A stretch of 64,000 nt of DNA from the NCBI RefSeq assembly GCF_001941825.1, contig NZ_CP019038.1:1798001-1862000 (forward strand). The letters run 5' to 3'. This document shows, piece by piece, positions 56,914 to 64,000 of the stretch. The notes under the pieces are model-generated. The model had not been told where the DNA came from, ran no database searches, and worked only from the letters and a program-made list of their open reading frames with translations. The DNA is from Massilia putida. Lineage in GTDB: Bacteria > Pseudomonadota > Gammaproteobacteria > Burkholderiales > Burkholderiaceae_D. How positions within the stretch are numbered: position 1 is the first letter of the stretch; each line of letters opens with the position of its first letter. Made by a program: the position numbers and the translations under genes.

Positions 56914-57687
56914 TCAAAATTGCCAAAGATAGAGAATCTTCTTACTGTTAGTCGTCACAATGCGACGGTCGGGCATTCTTGCGGGGATGTCGAACTCATA
57001 ACTTAACAGCATGCTACCGGGCCGCATTTCGTTCTCCGCCTTGCGCCAGAGACCGGCCATCGCGGCCGGCGACAGGTAGGCGAACACGACGTCATAGTGA
57101 CCAAAATTCAACGATTCGTAGTCCCCGCGCAGGAAGCGCGCGCGGCTACCGGACAGTTTGCCGCGCAACCGGCTGACGAACCACGGCAGCGGCGCCAGCT
57201 CGATGCCGTCCACCTGCGCATCCGGCCGGCGCCGCGCCAGGTCGAGCACGAGGCCCCCCAGGCCGCTGCCGACGTCGACGATGGCGAGCGGCCGGTCGGC
57301 CGGCAACGCCTGCGCGACGGCTTCCCACGCGCCCCGCCCCGACGGGTAGTACGGCACCTGGGTGCGGAACGTGGACCAGTACACGAGCAGGAACAGCACG
57401 AACAATATTAAAAACAGGACGGGCGGCAGATCGAGGCCGCGCGCCAGCAGTACGCCGGAGGGAAATACGAGTTCGATGGCGCGCCACCAGACGGCGAGCC
57501 CGAGGCGCCAGGCCAGCAGCGCGGCCCAGGCGCCCTGGATCAGCGCAACGCCTTCCCAGCGCATGGGCAGGCCGATGCGCGCCAGCAGCCAGACGGCGAT
57601 CAGGGTCAATGGGAAGGCGCCGGCCTGGGCCAGCAGCGCCCGTATAGACGGCGCCTCGAACAAGCGGCGCGGGGCAGGCTGATTCAT
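56914..57687 (-). CDS. Membrane-anchored class I methyltransferase
   Basis: A 257-residue protein. Residues 15-105 hold three to four hydrophobic segments (LLAQAGAFPLTLIAVWLLA; WAALLAWRLGLAVWW; VLFLILFVLFLLVYW). The cytoplasmic C-terminal domain has a SAM loop VDVGSGLGGLVLDLA (about 140-154), an acidic residue in VDGIELAPLPW and a conserved FAYLSPAAMAGLW. Substrate unknown. It lies on the same strand between flhC and motA, 49 bases after flhC, an unusual place for such a gene; link to motility is not shown. Start ATG 57687. Confidence 0.75.
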   Translation of the reverse strand: MNQPAPRRLFEAPSIRALLAQAGAFPLTLIAVWLLARIGLPMRWEGVALIQGAWAALLAWRLGLAVWWRAIELVFPSGVLLARGLDLPPVLFLILFVLFLLVYWSTFRTQVPYYPSGRGAWEAVAQALPADRPLAIVDVGSGLGGLVLDLARRRPDAQVDGIELAPLPWFVSRLRGKLSGSRARFLRGDYESLNFGHYDVVFAYLSPAAMAGLWRKAENEMRPGSMLLSYEFDIPARMPDRRIVTTNSKKILYLWQF

Positions 57688-57736
57688 GGCCTGCCCCGCG
57701 GGGAGAAAATACGGATCACGTAAAGAGAAAAACGGC

Positions 57737-58282
57737 TCAGGCGGCGGCGAGCGCGGCGTCCTTGGCTTTGCGGGTCTTGCCGGCGCGCGACGGCATATGG
57801 CACAGGCCGCACTGGTAATCATTGTTCAGGTCGAGCGCATTGACGACGTACTTGCCCTGGCATTTGCCGCACGGGGCCAGCACGAGCATATTGCCCTGGA
57901 AGAAGCGCACGAGGGTCCAGGCGCGGGTCAGCGACAGCAGCGGCTCTTCGCCAGGTGCCGGCGGCATCTGTTCCAGGTACAGCTTATAAGCCTTCATCAC
58001 GGCCTGGATGCCCGTGGCGCCGGCATACTCGACCAGGAACTTATAGATATTGATATACAGCGAAGCGTGGATGTTCGGCTGCCAGGTCAGGAACCAGTCG
58101 GTCGAGAACGGGAGCATGCCTTTCGGCGGCGACACGCCCTTGAGTTCCTTGTACAGCTTGATCAAGCGCTCGCGCGACAGGGAGACTTCGCTTTCCAGCA
58201 GCTGGAGACGGGCACCGAGCTGAATCAGTTCGATGGCCAGCTGGATTTCCTGGGCTTCCGAGACGACGCTTTTCTTGGTCAT
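57737..58282 (-). CDS. flhC: Flagellar master regulator subunit FlhC
   Basis: Forms the FlhD4C2 activator of class II flagellar genes. The 181-residue protein has the conserved DNA-binding head (AIELIQLGARLQLLESEVSL SRERL region) and a zinc site with CGKC and CGLC near 138 and 158. Separated from flhD by a 119-base gap containing palindromic repeats. Confidence 0.95.
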   Translation of the reverse strand: MTKKSVVSEAQEIQLAIELIQLGARLQLLESEVSLSRERLIKLYKELKGVSPPKGMLPFSTDWFLTWQPNIHASLYINIYKFLVEYAGATGIQAVMKAYKLYLEQMPPAPGEEPLLSLTRAWTLVRFFQGNMLVLAPCGKCQGKYVVNALDLNNDYQCGLCHMPSRAGKTRKAKDAALAAA

Positions 58283-58332
58283 GCTGTTCTCCGTGACTTC
58301 GATTCTGGAACTGGGGCTGCCGGCTGGACACC

Positions 58333-58402
58333 GGGGTCAGAGCCCTGAAATGGGCAATTGAACCCGGGTCAGAGCCCTAAAAGAAAAACCGGGCTCTGAC
58401 CT
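58333..58402. repeat. GTCAGAGCCC palindrome (plus a half copy) between flhD and flhC
   Basis: A lone left arm at 58333-58346 and a full element at 58366-58402 (GGGTCAGAGCCC ... GGGCTCTGACC). The right end touches the flhD stop codon, so a hairpin would form in the flhDC mRNA directly after flhD. Confidence 0.85.
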
Positions 58403-58719
58403 TAGGCGATTTCTTCGGCCGGCTGGCCAGCCATCAGGATCGCAGCGTGCGACTGGGCCAGGGCGCGGTCCTTGCTGTGGCTCGTCAGCATGCCGAGGAT
58501 GGCGGCGTCGTCGAAGCGGAAGCGGGCCAGCATCATGTTGCCGCCGGCGAGTTTCAGGATCTGAGCGTTGCTCATGCCTTCGATCAGGTCGGCGATGTCG
58601 GCCGAGATGCCGAGGCGGAAAATTGCGGTGACCTTGTCTGCGCGGATCATCTGCTGTGCCAGCATCAGGTAGCTCAGGTTTGCATCACGAATTTCAGCCA
58701 TCATGTCGTTCGCAGTCAT
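58402..58719 (-). CDS. flhD: Flagellar master regulator subunit FlhD
   Basis: The 105-residue partner of FlhC. MTANDMMAEIRDANLSYLML is the typical start and LAQQMIRADKVTAIFRLGIS the conserved dimer region. ATG 58719 is chosen because GGAG lies six bases upstream; the frame is open 49 codons further but without family similarity. The upstream region carries tandem sigma28-type promoters. Confidence 0.95.
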   Translation of the reverse strand: MTANDMMAEIRDANLSYLMLAQQMIRADKVTAIFRLGISADIADLIEGMSNAQILKLAGGNMMLARFRFDDAAILGMLTSHSKDRALAQSHAAILMAGQPAEEIA

Positions 58720-58975
58720 TTCCATCTCCGTGTGATCTATCTGTGAGGCGTTGTGTGTTGCCGTTGAGATAGATTCTGACTGTGAGGAAACTTTTGGAGA
58801 ATTGGAGAGTGTCTGTATTTTTCGTCCGGCAAAGGCGAACGCGACCCGTAGGAGTTTGTCTGACAAACCCTGCCGAATCGTGGTGACTCCCCTATGAAAA
58901 CGGGGTAGATGTGAGGTGTGAAACCGGGGCGGCTTTCAGCCCTTTCGGGCCGCCAACAACATACTGCTGTGTTGG

Positions 58976-59002
58976 TTTACGTCAACGGTTCCGGGAACTT
59001 TA
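58976..59002 (-). promoter_or_regulatory. Degenerate sigma28-type promoter, repeat unit 1
   Basis: Minus-strand TAAAGTTC (58995-59002), 11-base spacer, GACGTAAA (58976-58983; five of eight to GCCGATAA). Proximal unit of the tandem array. Confidence 0.4.
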
Positions 59003-59050
59003 GGGTTTCGCAAAAAAATTTTTTGGCCCTCAAGCATCCCATCTGACTCG

Positions 59051-59077
59051 TTATCGGTCGGGCTTTGCCGAACTTTA
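59051..59077 (-). promoter_or_regulatory. Sigma28 (FliA) promoter, repeat unit 2, toward flhD
   Basis: Minus-strand TAAAGTTC (59070-59077), exactly 11 bases, ACCGATAA (59051-59058), against TAAAGTTT-N11-GCCGATAA. Preceded by GAAACCC and an A/T tract (AAAAATTTTT) like an UP element. Confidence 0.75.
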
Positions 59078-59128
59078 GGGTTTCGACAAAAATTTTTTTC
59101 AAGACCCGATCCCGGTCATCTGGATAGG

Positions 59129-59155
59129 TTATCGGACGGCTTTTGGAGAACTTTA
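59129..59155 (-). promoter_or_regulatory. Sigma28 (FliA) promoter, repeat unit 3, toward flhD
   Basis: Minus-strand TAAAGTTC (59148-59155), exactly 11 bases, TCCGATAA (59129-59136). Same flanking GAAACCC and A/T tract upstream. Distal unit. Confidence 0.75.
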
Positions 59156-59248
59156 GGGTTTCAGCGAAAAATTTTTGAAAATTTTTGGCCGCCGCAATTC
59201 GATGCAATTTTGCTACACTTTCCGTTCCTTTACCCTACCGGAATCCAC

Positions 59249-60505
59249 ATGCCAGCTCCCATCGCCACGCGCGCCGCCTGCCTCGCCCTGGACGCGGCCG
59301 ACCCGCTCGCACCGCTGCGCGAACGCTTCGACCTGCCCGAGGGGGTGATCTACCTGGACGGCAATTCGCTGGGCGCCCGCCCGCGCGCCGCGCTCGAACG
59401 CGCGCGCGACGTCGTCGGCCAGGAGTGGGGGCAGGGATTGATCCGCAGCTGGAACACGGCCGGCTGGTTCGCCCTGCCCGGCCGCCTCGGCGACCGCCTC
59501 GCGCCCCTGATCGGCGCCGCGGCCGGCGAAGTGGTCGTCACGGACACGACGTCGCTGAACCTGTTCAAGGCGCTGGCCGCCGCGCTGGCGATCCAGGCCG
59601 AGCGCGACCCGGCCCGCAAAGTCATCGTGACGGAACGCAGCAACTTCCCCACCGATATCTATATGGCAGACGGCCTCGCGCGCTGGCTGGACCGCGGCTA
59701 CCGCATCCACCTCGTCGACGCACCCGAGGAACTCGATGCCGCCATCGGGGCCGACTGCGCCGTGCTGATGCTCACGCACGTGAACTACCGCACCGGACGC
59801 ATGCACGACATGGCGGCGCTGACCGCCCTCGCGCACGCGCGCGGCACGCTGGCCGTGTGGGACCTCGCCCATTCCGCCGGTGCCGTACCGGTGGACCTGA
59901 ACGCGGCCGCAGCCGACTTCGCCGTCGGCTGCACCTATAAATACCTGAACGGCGGCCCGGGCGCGCCGGCCTTCATCTGGGTGCCGCGTCGTCACCAGGC
60001 CGCGTTCCGCCATCCGCTCACGGGCTGGTGGAGCCACGCGGCGCCGTTCGCGATGTCGCACGGGTTTTCTCCCGCCGACGGCATCGCCCGCGCCCTGTGC
60101 GGCACCCAGCCAGTCGTGTCGCTGGCGCTCGTCGAATGCGGACTGGAGATCTTCGAGGCGACGACCATGGCCGCCCTGCGCGCCAAGTCGCTTGCGCTCA
60201 CGGACCTGTTCATCGAACTGGTGGAAAGCCGCTGCGCCGCGCATCCGCTGGGCCTCGTCACGCCGCGCGCGCATGCCGAACGCGGGAGCCAGGTCGGCTT
60301 CACGCATCCGCACGGCTATGCGGTCATGCAGGCGCTGATCGCGCGCGGCGTCATCGGCGACTACCGCGAACCGGAGATCATGCGCTTCGGCTTCACGCCG
60401 CTGTACACGAGCTTCGCGGACACGTGGGACGCCGTCGAGACCCTGCGCGACATCCTCGACCGCGAAGCCTACGACACCCGCGCCGAGAAGAGCGCCGTCA
60501 CCTGA
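59249..60505 (+). CDS. kynU: Kynureninase
   Basis: PLP enzyme that cleaves kynurenine to anthranilate and alanine in tryptophan breakdown. The 418-residue protein has [13 protein letters not shown] (substrate loop), [14 protein letters not shown] with the PLP-Asp, and [15 protein letters not shown] with the PLP lysine. ATG 59249 gives the expected N-terminus. Operon with kynA (stop and next start 10 bases apart). No kynB is seen nearby. Confidence 0.96.
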   Translation: MPAPIATRAACLALDAADPLAPLRERFDLPEGVIYLDGNSLGARPRAALERARDVVGQEWGQGLIRSWNTAGWFALPGRLGDRLAPLIGAAAGEVVVTDTTSLNLFKALAAALAIQAERDPARKVIVTERSNFPTDIYMADGLARWLDRGYRIHLVDAPEELDAAIGADCAVLMLTHVNYRTGRMHDMAALTALAHARGTLAVWDLAHSAGAVPVDLNAAAADFAVGCTYKYLNGGPGAPAFIWVPRRHQAAFRHPLTGWWSHAAPFAMSHGFSPADGIARALCGTQPVVSLALVECGLEIFEATTMAALRAKSLALTDLFIELVESRCAAHPLGLVTPRAHAERGSQVGFTHPHGYAVMQALIARGVIGDYREPEIMRFGFTPLYTSFADTWDAVETLRDILDREAYDTRAEKSAVT

Positions 60506-60514
60506 GGAGCGACC

Positions 60515-61354
60515 ATGGACGACAACAAACAAGACCCGAAGTGGCACGGCGCGCAGATGGATTTCAGCCGCAGCATGAGCTACGGCGACTACCTGGGCCT
60601 GGACGCGATCCTGTCCGCGCAGCACCCGCTCTCGCCGAACCACAACGAGATGCTGTTCATCATCCAGCACCAGACGAGCGAGCTGTGGATCAAGCTGATG
60701 CTGCACGAACTGCAGGCCGTGCGCGCCCACATCCGCGCCGACGACCTGCCGCCCGCTTTTAAAATGTTGGCACGGGTGGCGCGCATCATGGACCAGCTGG
60801 TGCACGCCTGGGACGTGCTGGCCACGATGACGCCGCCCGAATACAGCGCCATCCGTCCCTATCTGGCGTCGTCGTCCGGCTTCCAGTCGTTCCAGTACCG
60901 CGAGCTGGAATTCATCCTCGGGAACAAGAACGCCGCCATGCTGGCCGTGCACAAGACGTCGCCCGAGCACCATGAGCTGCTCGAACGCGAGCTGCACGCG
61001 CCGTCGATCTACGACGAAGCCGTGCGCCTGCTGGCGCGCTCCGGCCTGGCCATCGCGCAGGGCCGCCTGGACGCCGACCCGACGCAGCCGACGGTCCACG
61101 ACGATTCCGTGATGGCCGCATGGCTCGAGGTGTATCGCGATCCGGAGCATCACTGGGCCCTGTACGAACTGGCCGAGAAGCTCGTCGACCTGGAGACGGC
61201 CTTCCGCTTCTGGCGCTTCCGCCACGTGTCGACGGTGGAACGTATCATCGGCTTCAAGACGGGGACGGGCGGCACGGCCGGCGTGAGCTATCTGCGCAAG
61301 ATGCTGGACGTCGTGCTGTTTCCGGAACTGTTCGCGTTGCGCACGGCGTTGTAA
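60515..61354 (+). CDS. kynA: Tryptophan 2,3-dioxygenase
   Basis: Heme dioxygenase that opens the indole ring of tryptophan to N-formylkynurenine, first step of the kynurenine route. The 279-residue protein shows [59 protein letters not shown] and the C-terminal [17 protein letters not shown] precedes the ATG. With kynU it converts tryptophan to anthranilate; the formamidase step is missing from the window. Confidence 0.96.
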   Translation: MDDNKQDPKWHGAQMDFSRSMSYGDYLGLDAILSAQHPLSPNHNEMLFIIQHQTSELWIKLMLHELQAVRAHIRADDLPPAFKMLARVARIMDQLVHAWDVLATMTPPEYSAIRPYLASSSGFQSFQYRELEFILGNKNAAMLAVHKTSPEHHELLERELHAPSIYDEAVRLLARSGLAIAQGRLDADPTQPTVHDDSVMAAWLEVYRDPEHHWALYELAEKLVDLETAFRFWRFRHVSTVERIIGFKTGTGGTAGVSYLRKMLDVVLFPELFALRTAL

Positions 61355-61400
61355 CGGCGCGTCATCGTACAATGGCCGGCACGACCACACTGGAGCGAAC

Positions 61401-61946
61401 ATGAAGTGCGACATCCTGACCCTGGCGGGCCTGTGGAACTCGGGCCCGCAGCACTGGCAGACCCACTGTGAACAGAAACACGCGTGCTGGACGCGGGTGC
61501 CGCACCGCGACTGGAACAATCCGGTTTGTTCCGAGTGGGTGGCCGAACTGGATGCCGCCATCGCCGACTGCGAGGGCCGGCCGATCCTCGTCGCGCACAG
61601 CCTCGCGTGCATGCTGGTGGCGCAGTGGGCGCAGTCCGGCTCGACGCTGAAGGTGGCCGGCGCCTTCCTCGTCGCCCCGAGCGACGTCGAAGCGCCCTCC
61701 TACCCGATCGACGCCAACGGCTTCAAGCCGATCCCGCTCGCACCGCTGCCGTTTCCGTCGCTGGTCGTCGCCAGCAGCAACGACGAATACGTGTCGCCGG
61801 AGCGCGCACGCGCGTTCGCACGCGCGTGGGGCAGCAAGCTGGTGGAGATCGGCCCGGCGGGCCACATCAACGGCGGCAGCGGCTACGGCCCGTGGCCGGA
61901 AGGCGAAGCGATGCTCGACGAATTCTGCCGCGACCTGAACCCCTGA
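61401..61946 (+). CDS. RBBP9/YdeN-type serine hydrolase
   Basis: A 181-residue alpha/beta hydrolase. Nucleophile Ser67 is in LVAHSLAC, the acid in ASSNDEYVS and the His in GPAGHINGGSGYGPWPEG, the characteristic tail of the RBBP9/YdeN family. Substrate unknown. Follows kynA by 46 bases on the same strand and may share its transcript. Confidence 0.88.
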   Translation: MKCDILTLAGLWNSGPQHWQTHCEQKHACWTRVPHRDWNNPVCSEWVAELDAAIADCEGRPILVAHSLACMLVAQWAQSGSTLKVAGAFLVAPSDVEAPSYPIDANGFKPIPLAPLPFPSLVVASSNDEYVSPERARAFARAWGSKLVEIGPAGHINGGSGYGPWPEGEAMLDEFCRDLNP

Positions 61947-61962
61947 GCGCCCGGATGGCACC

Positions 61963-63078
61963 ATGACGCCGCCCCGGGCCGGCTCGCTCGACGCGCGCTT
62001 TTCCCTCTATCTCGACCTCGCGCGCGGCTGCGCCGCGCTGGCCGTCGTGGTGGCGCATTTCGGCTATTTCCGCATCTTCGACGACGCCCAGATCGCCCGC
62101 ATCCCCGACTTCGGACGCGAGGCCGTGATCACGTTCTTCGTGCTGTCCGGCTTCGTGATCGCCTACAGCGCCGAGCACAAGAACCTCACGGCGAAGAGCT
62201 ACGTGGTGGCCCGCGCGGCGCGCCTGTTTTCCGTCGTGCTGCCGGTGCTGGCGCTGTCCTTCATCCTGGCGACGTGCGTGCGCGACATCCTGCACGTGCC
62301 GGTCGAAGACGCCTACGAGTTGCGCCGCCCCTGGCTCTACGTGCCGTTCCACCTGGCTTTCCTGGGCGACGTGTGGCACTTCGTCGAACGTCCGCCCTGG
62401 CTGATCCCGTACTGGTCGCTCGACTACGAAGCCTGGTACTACGTGCTGTTCGGCGTCTTTCACTTTCTCGGCGGCCGGCGGCGCTGGCTGGCGGCCGGCG
62501 CCGTCCTCGCCCTCGTCGGCCCGCGCCTGTGGCTCCTGCTGCCCGTGTGGCTGTCCGGCGTCGCGCTGTACCGGCTGCAGGCCCGCCTGACGTTCGGTCG
62601 CGGCATCGCACGCGCGCTCTGGCTGCTGAGCATCACCCTCATCGGCCTGTGGGGCTGGCTCGATCCCGAGCCATATTTGCGCGGCGTCGCCAACGCCTGG
62701 TGGCCGTTCCCCGGCATCCGCATGGGCAGCGCCGACCGCGTGCTGGCCGACTACGCCGTCATGGTGCTCGTGCTGCTGAACTTCGCCTGCGCGCGCCAGG
62801 CTGGGTTCGACGCCATCCTGCGTCTGGCACGCCCCATCCGCTTCCTGGCCGCGCACACGTTCACGCTGTACCTGTCGCACGGCATCGTGATCGGCCTGTG
62901 GCAATCGGTGCTGCCGATCGAACGCGGGGCGGGCTACGAGATCGTCGCGATCGGCACCGCGATCGCAGTCACGGCGCTGGCGTTGAATCCGCTCACGGAG
63001 GCATTGCAGCGCGGGTTGCGGCGCGCGTTCGATGCGGGGTTCGCCCTGGGTGCGCGTGGGCTGGGCCTGAAAGCCTGA
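61963..63078 (+). CDS. Acyltransferase-3 family membrane protein
   Basis: A 371-residue integral membrane protein of the OafA/YrhL type with about ten helices. The N-terminal signature YLDLARGCAALAVVVAHFGY (15-34) includes the catalytic His, and EAVITFFVLSGFVIAY (about 51-66) is the second block. These enzymes O-acylate surface sugars. Starts 16 bases after the hydrolase gene. Acceptor unknown. Confidence 0.88.
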   Translation: MTPPRAGSLDARFSLYLDLARGCAALAVVVAHFGYFRIFDDAQIARIPDFGREAVITFFVLSGFVIAYSAEHKNLTAKSYVVARAARLFSVVLPVLALSFILATCVRDILHVPVEDAYELRRPWLYVPFHLAFLGDVWHFVERPPWLIPYWSLDYEAWYYVLFGVFHFLGGRRRWLAAGAVLALVGPRLWLLLPVWLSGVALYRLQARLTFGRGIARALWLLSITLIGLWGWLDPEPYLRGVANAWWPFPGIRMGSADRVLADYAVMVLVLLNFACARQAGFDAILRLARPIRFLAAHTFTLYLSHGIVIGLWQSVLPIERGAGYEIVAIGTAIAVTALALNPLTEALQRGLRRAFDAGFALGARGLGLKA

Positions 63079-63136
63079 AGGCCTGAATCGCCGGGTTCCG
63101 GTGGTCCGGTCGCCGCCTGTCGATTAGTTGCAAAAT

Positions 63137-63168
63137 TCAAAAACAAAAAGCCGGGCAATGCCCGGCTG
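63137..63168 (-). terminator. Rho-independent terminator of htpG
   Basis: On the minus strand AGCCGGGC-ATT-GCCCGGCT followed by TTTTTGTTTTTG, eight bases past the htpG stop. Confidence 0.8.
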
Positions 63169-63175
63169 CTTGCGA

Positions 63176-64000
63176 TTACTTGGCTGCGGTGGCCAGCAAC
63201 ATCTCGTTCAACCGCTTCACGAACGCCGCCGGATCGCTCAAGCTGCCACCCTCGGCCAGCATGGCCTGGTCGAACAGGATGTGCGCCCAGTCGCCGAAGC
63301 GCGGGCTCGCCGCGTCCTCGTACTTCAGGCGCGTGACGAGCGGATGGTTCGGGTTGATCTCCAGGATCGGCTTGGTCTCCGGCGCATTCTGGCCGGCGGC
63401 CTTCAGCATGCGCACGAGGTTCGCGGACAGCTCGTGCTCGTCCGCGACCAGGCAGGCCGGCGAATCGGTCAGGCGGAACGTCACGCGCACGTCCTTGGCC
63501 TTGTCCGCCAGAGCGCCCTTCATCTTCTCGACGAGGTCCTTGTACTGGGTCTCGGTTTCCTCGTGCTCCTTCTTCTCGGCCTCGTCCTCGAGCTTGCCCA
63601 GGTCCAGGCCGCCCTTGGCGACGGATACCAGTTCCTTGCCGTCGAAGTCGTTCAGGAACGACAGCATCCACTCGTCGACGCGGTCCGTCAGCAGCAGCAC
63701 TTCGACGCCCTTCTTGCGGAAGATTTCCAGGTGCGGGCTGTTCTTCGCGGCGTTGTAATTGTCCGCCGTGACGTAATAAATCTTGTCCTGGCCTTCCTTC
63801 ATGCGCCCGATGTAGTCGGCGAACGAAACGGTCTGGTCCGGCGAATCGGTGTGCGTCGAGGCAAAGCGCAGCAGCTTGGCGATGCGCTCCTTGTTGGTCG
63901 AATCCTCGCCGATGCCTTCCTTGAGGACCTGGCCGAATTCCTTCCAGAAGGTCGCGTACTTGTCGCGGCCTTCCTGCTCGTCGCTGTTGGCCATTTCCTC
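63176..64000 (-). CDS. htpG: Chaperone protein HtpG (Hsp90), C-terminal part
   Basis: The gene runs off the right edge; 275 residues of the C-terminal half are present. Conserved blocks: [59 protein letters not shown] and the dimerisation end [15 protein letters not shown]. Middle and C-terminal domains match bacterial Hsp90; the ATPase domain lies outside the window. Confidence 0.96.
   Translation of the reverse strand, partial: EEMANSDEQEGRDKYATFWKEFGQVLKEGIGEDSTNKERIAKLLRFASTHTDSPDQTVSFADYIGRMKEGQDKIYYVTADNYNAAKNSPHLEIFRKKGVEVLLLTDRVDEWMLSFLNDFDGKELVSVAKGGLDLGKLEDEAEKKEHEETETQYKDLVEKMKGALADKAKDVRVTFRLTDSPACLVADEHELSANLVRMLKAAGQNAPETKPILEINPNHPLVTRLKYEDAASPRFGDWAHILFDQAMLAEGGSLSDPAAFVKRLNEMLLATAAK

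Larger units (their letters stand above)
58720..59248. promoter_or_regulatory. Long upstream region of flhDC and kynU
   Basis: A 529-base gap between divergent genes. It contains a triplet of 75-78 bp tandem repeats (58976-59185), described separately, then a 150-base flhD leader with the short hairpin CCCCTATGAAAACGGGG (58888-58904). A 76-codon minus-strand frame (58977-59207) exists only because the repeat period is a multiple of three. Confidence 0.6.

Noticed and set aside
58977..59207. 76-codon minus-strand frame with three ETLKF repeats upstream of flhD
   Set aside because: The peptide repeat is produced by the promoter repeat whose period is a multiple of three; the conserved bases match sigma28 boxes and A/T tracts, which explain them better. 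No ribosome site.

Overview
The window is a 64 kb stretch of chromosome from a high-GC betaproteobacterium, most likely a member of the Oxalobacteraceae (Massilia/Telluria-like). That placement is an inference from gene content and protein character: EF-P with an arginine at position 32 next to earP, a PEP-CTERM exosortase substrate, an flhDC-motAB-che cluster in the betaproteobacterial order, a DUF3460 protein, kynurenine genes and a FabMG-like protein. No phage, plasmid, complete insertion sequence, rRNA operon or CRISPR array is visible. Coding density is high and almost all genes look like vertically inherited core genome.

Layout. 0-14 kb: an RsmI-like methyltransferase, an EAL/HDOD protein, rlmJ, aceA (glyoxylate shunt), a PEP-CTERM protein, clpB with a sigma32-type promoter, a fluoride-type CLC antiporter followed by a broken yiaA-like remnant and a crcB fluoride channel, moaE and a large DUF349 protein. 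14-30 kb: a hemerythrin-like protein, a YcaQ-like DNA glycosylase, sbcDC, small hypotheticals, initiator tRNA, dbpA, a kinase-C-lobe/PEGA membrane protein with a lipoprotein partner, an MFS exporter and an amidase. 30-38 kb: earP-efp, an unusual array of five tRNA-Glu and three tRNA-Ala genes downstream of gltX, a diguanylate cyclase, a 2H phosphoesterase, an RlmN-like radical SAM enzyme and mrp. 38-45 kb: metG, a FabMG-like reductase, DUF3460, scpA, panC and a PilZ protein.

45-59 kb is a motility regulon on the minus strand: flhD-flhC, a membrane-anchored methyltransferase, motA-motB, a CheZ-like protein, cheY, cheA, cheW, cheR, cheD, cheB, cheY, cheZ and a second EAL/HDOD protein. Two points need attention here. 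cheW is split by a single missing base. Upstream of flhD lie two very good and one degenerate copies of a sigma28 (FliA) promoter, each in a 75-78 bp tandem repeat, suggesting flagellar-sigma feedback on the master operon. The right end holds kynU-kynA, a serine hydrolase, an acyltransferase and the C-terminal part of htpG, which runs off the window.

Between genes, a 37-39 bp palindrome (GGGGTCAGAGCCC, short loop, GGGCTCTGACCCC) occurs about nine times, always intergenic, including inside the tRNA array and between flhD and flhC. A separate 118-120 bp imperfect palindrome occurs twice (next to aceA and next to sbcD). I did not find a clearly new multi-gene system. The strongest unexplained signals are the tandem flhD promoters, the second CheZ-like protein, the kinase C-lobe/PEGA protein, the tRNA amplification and the repeat families.
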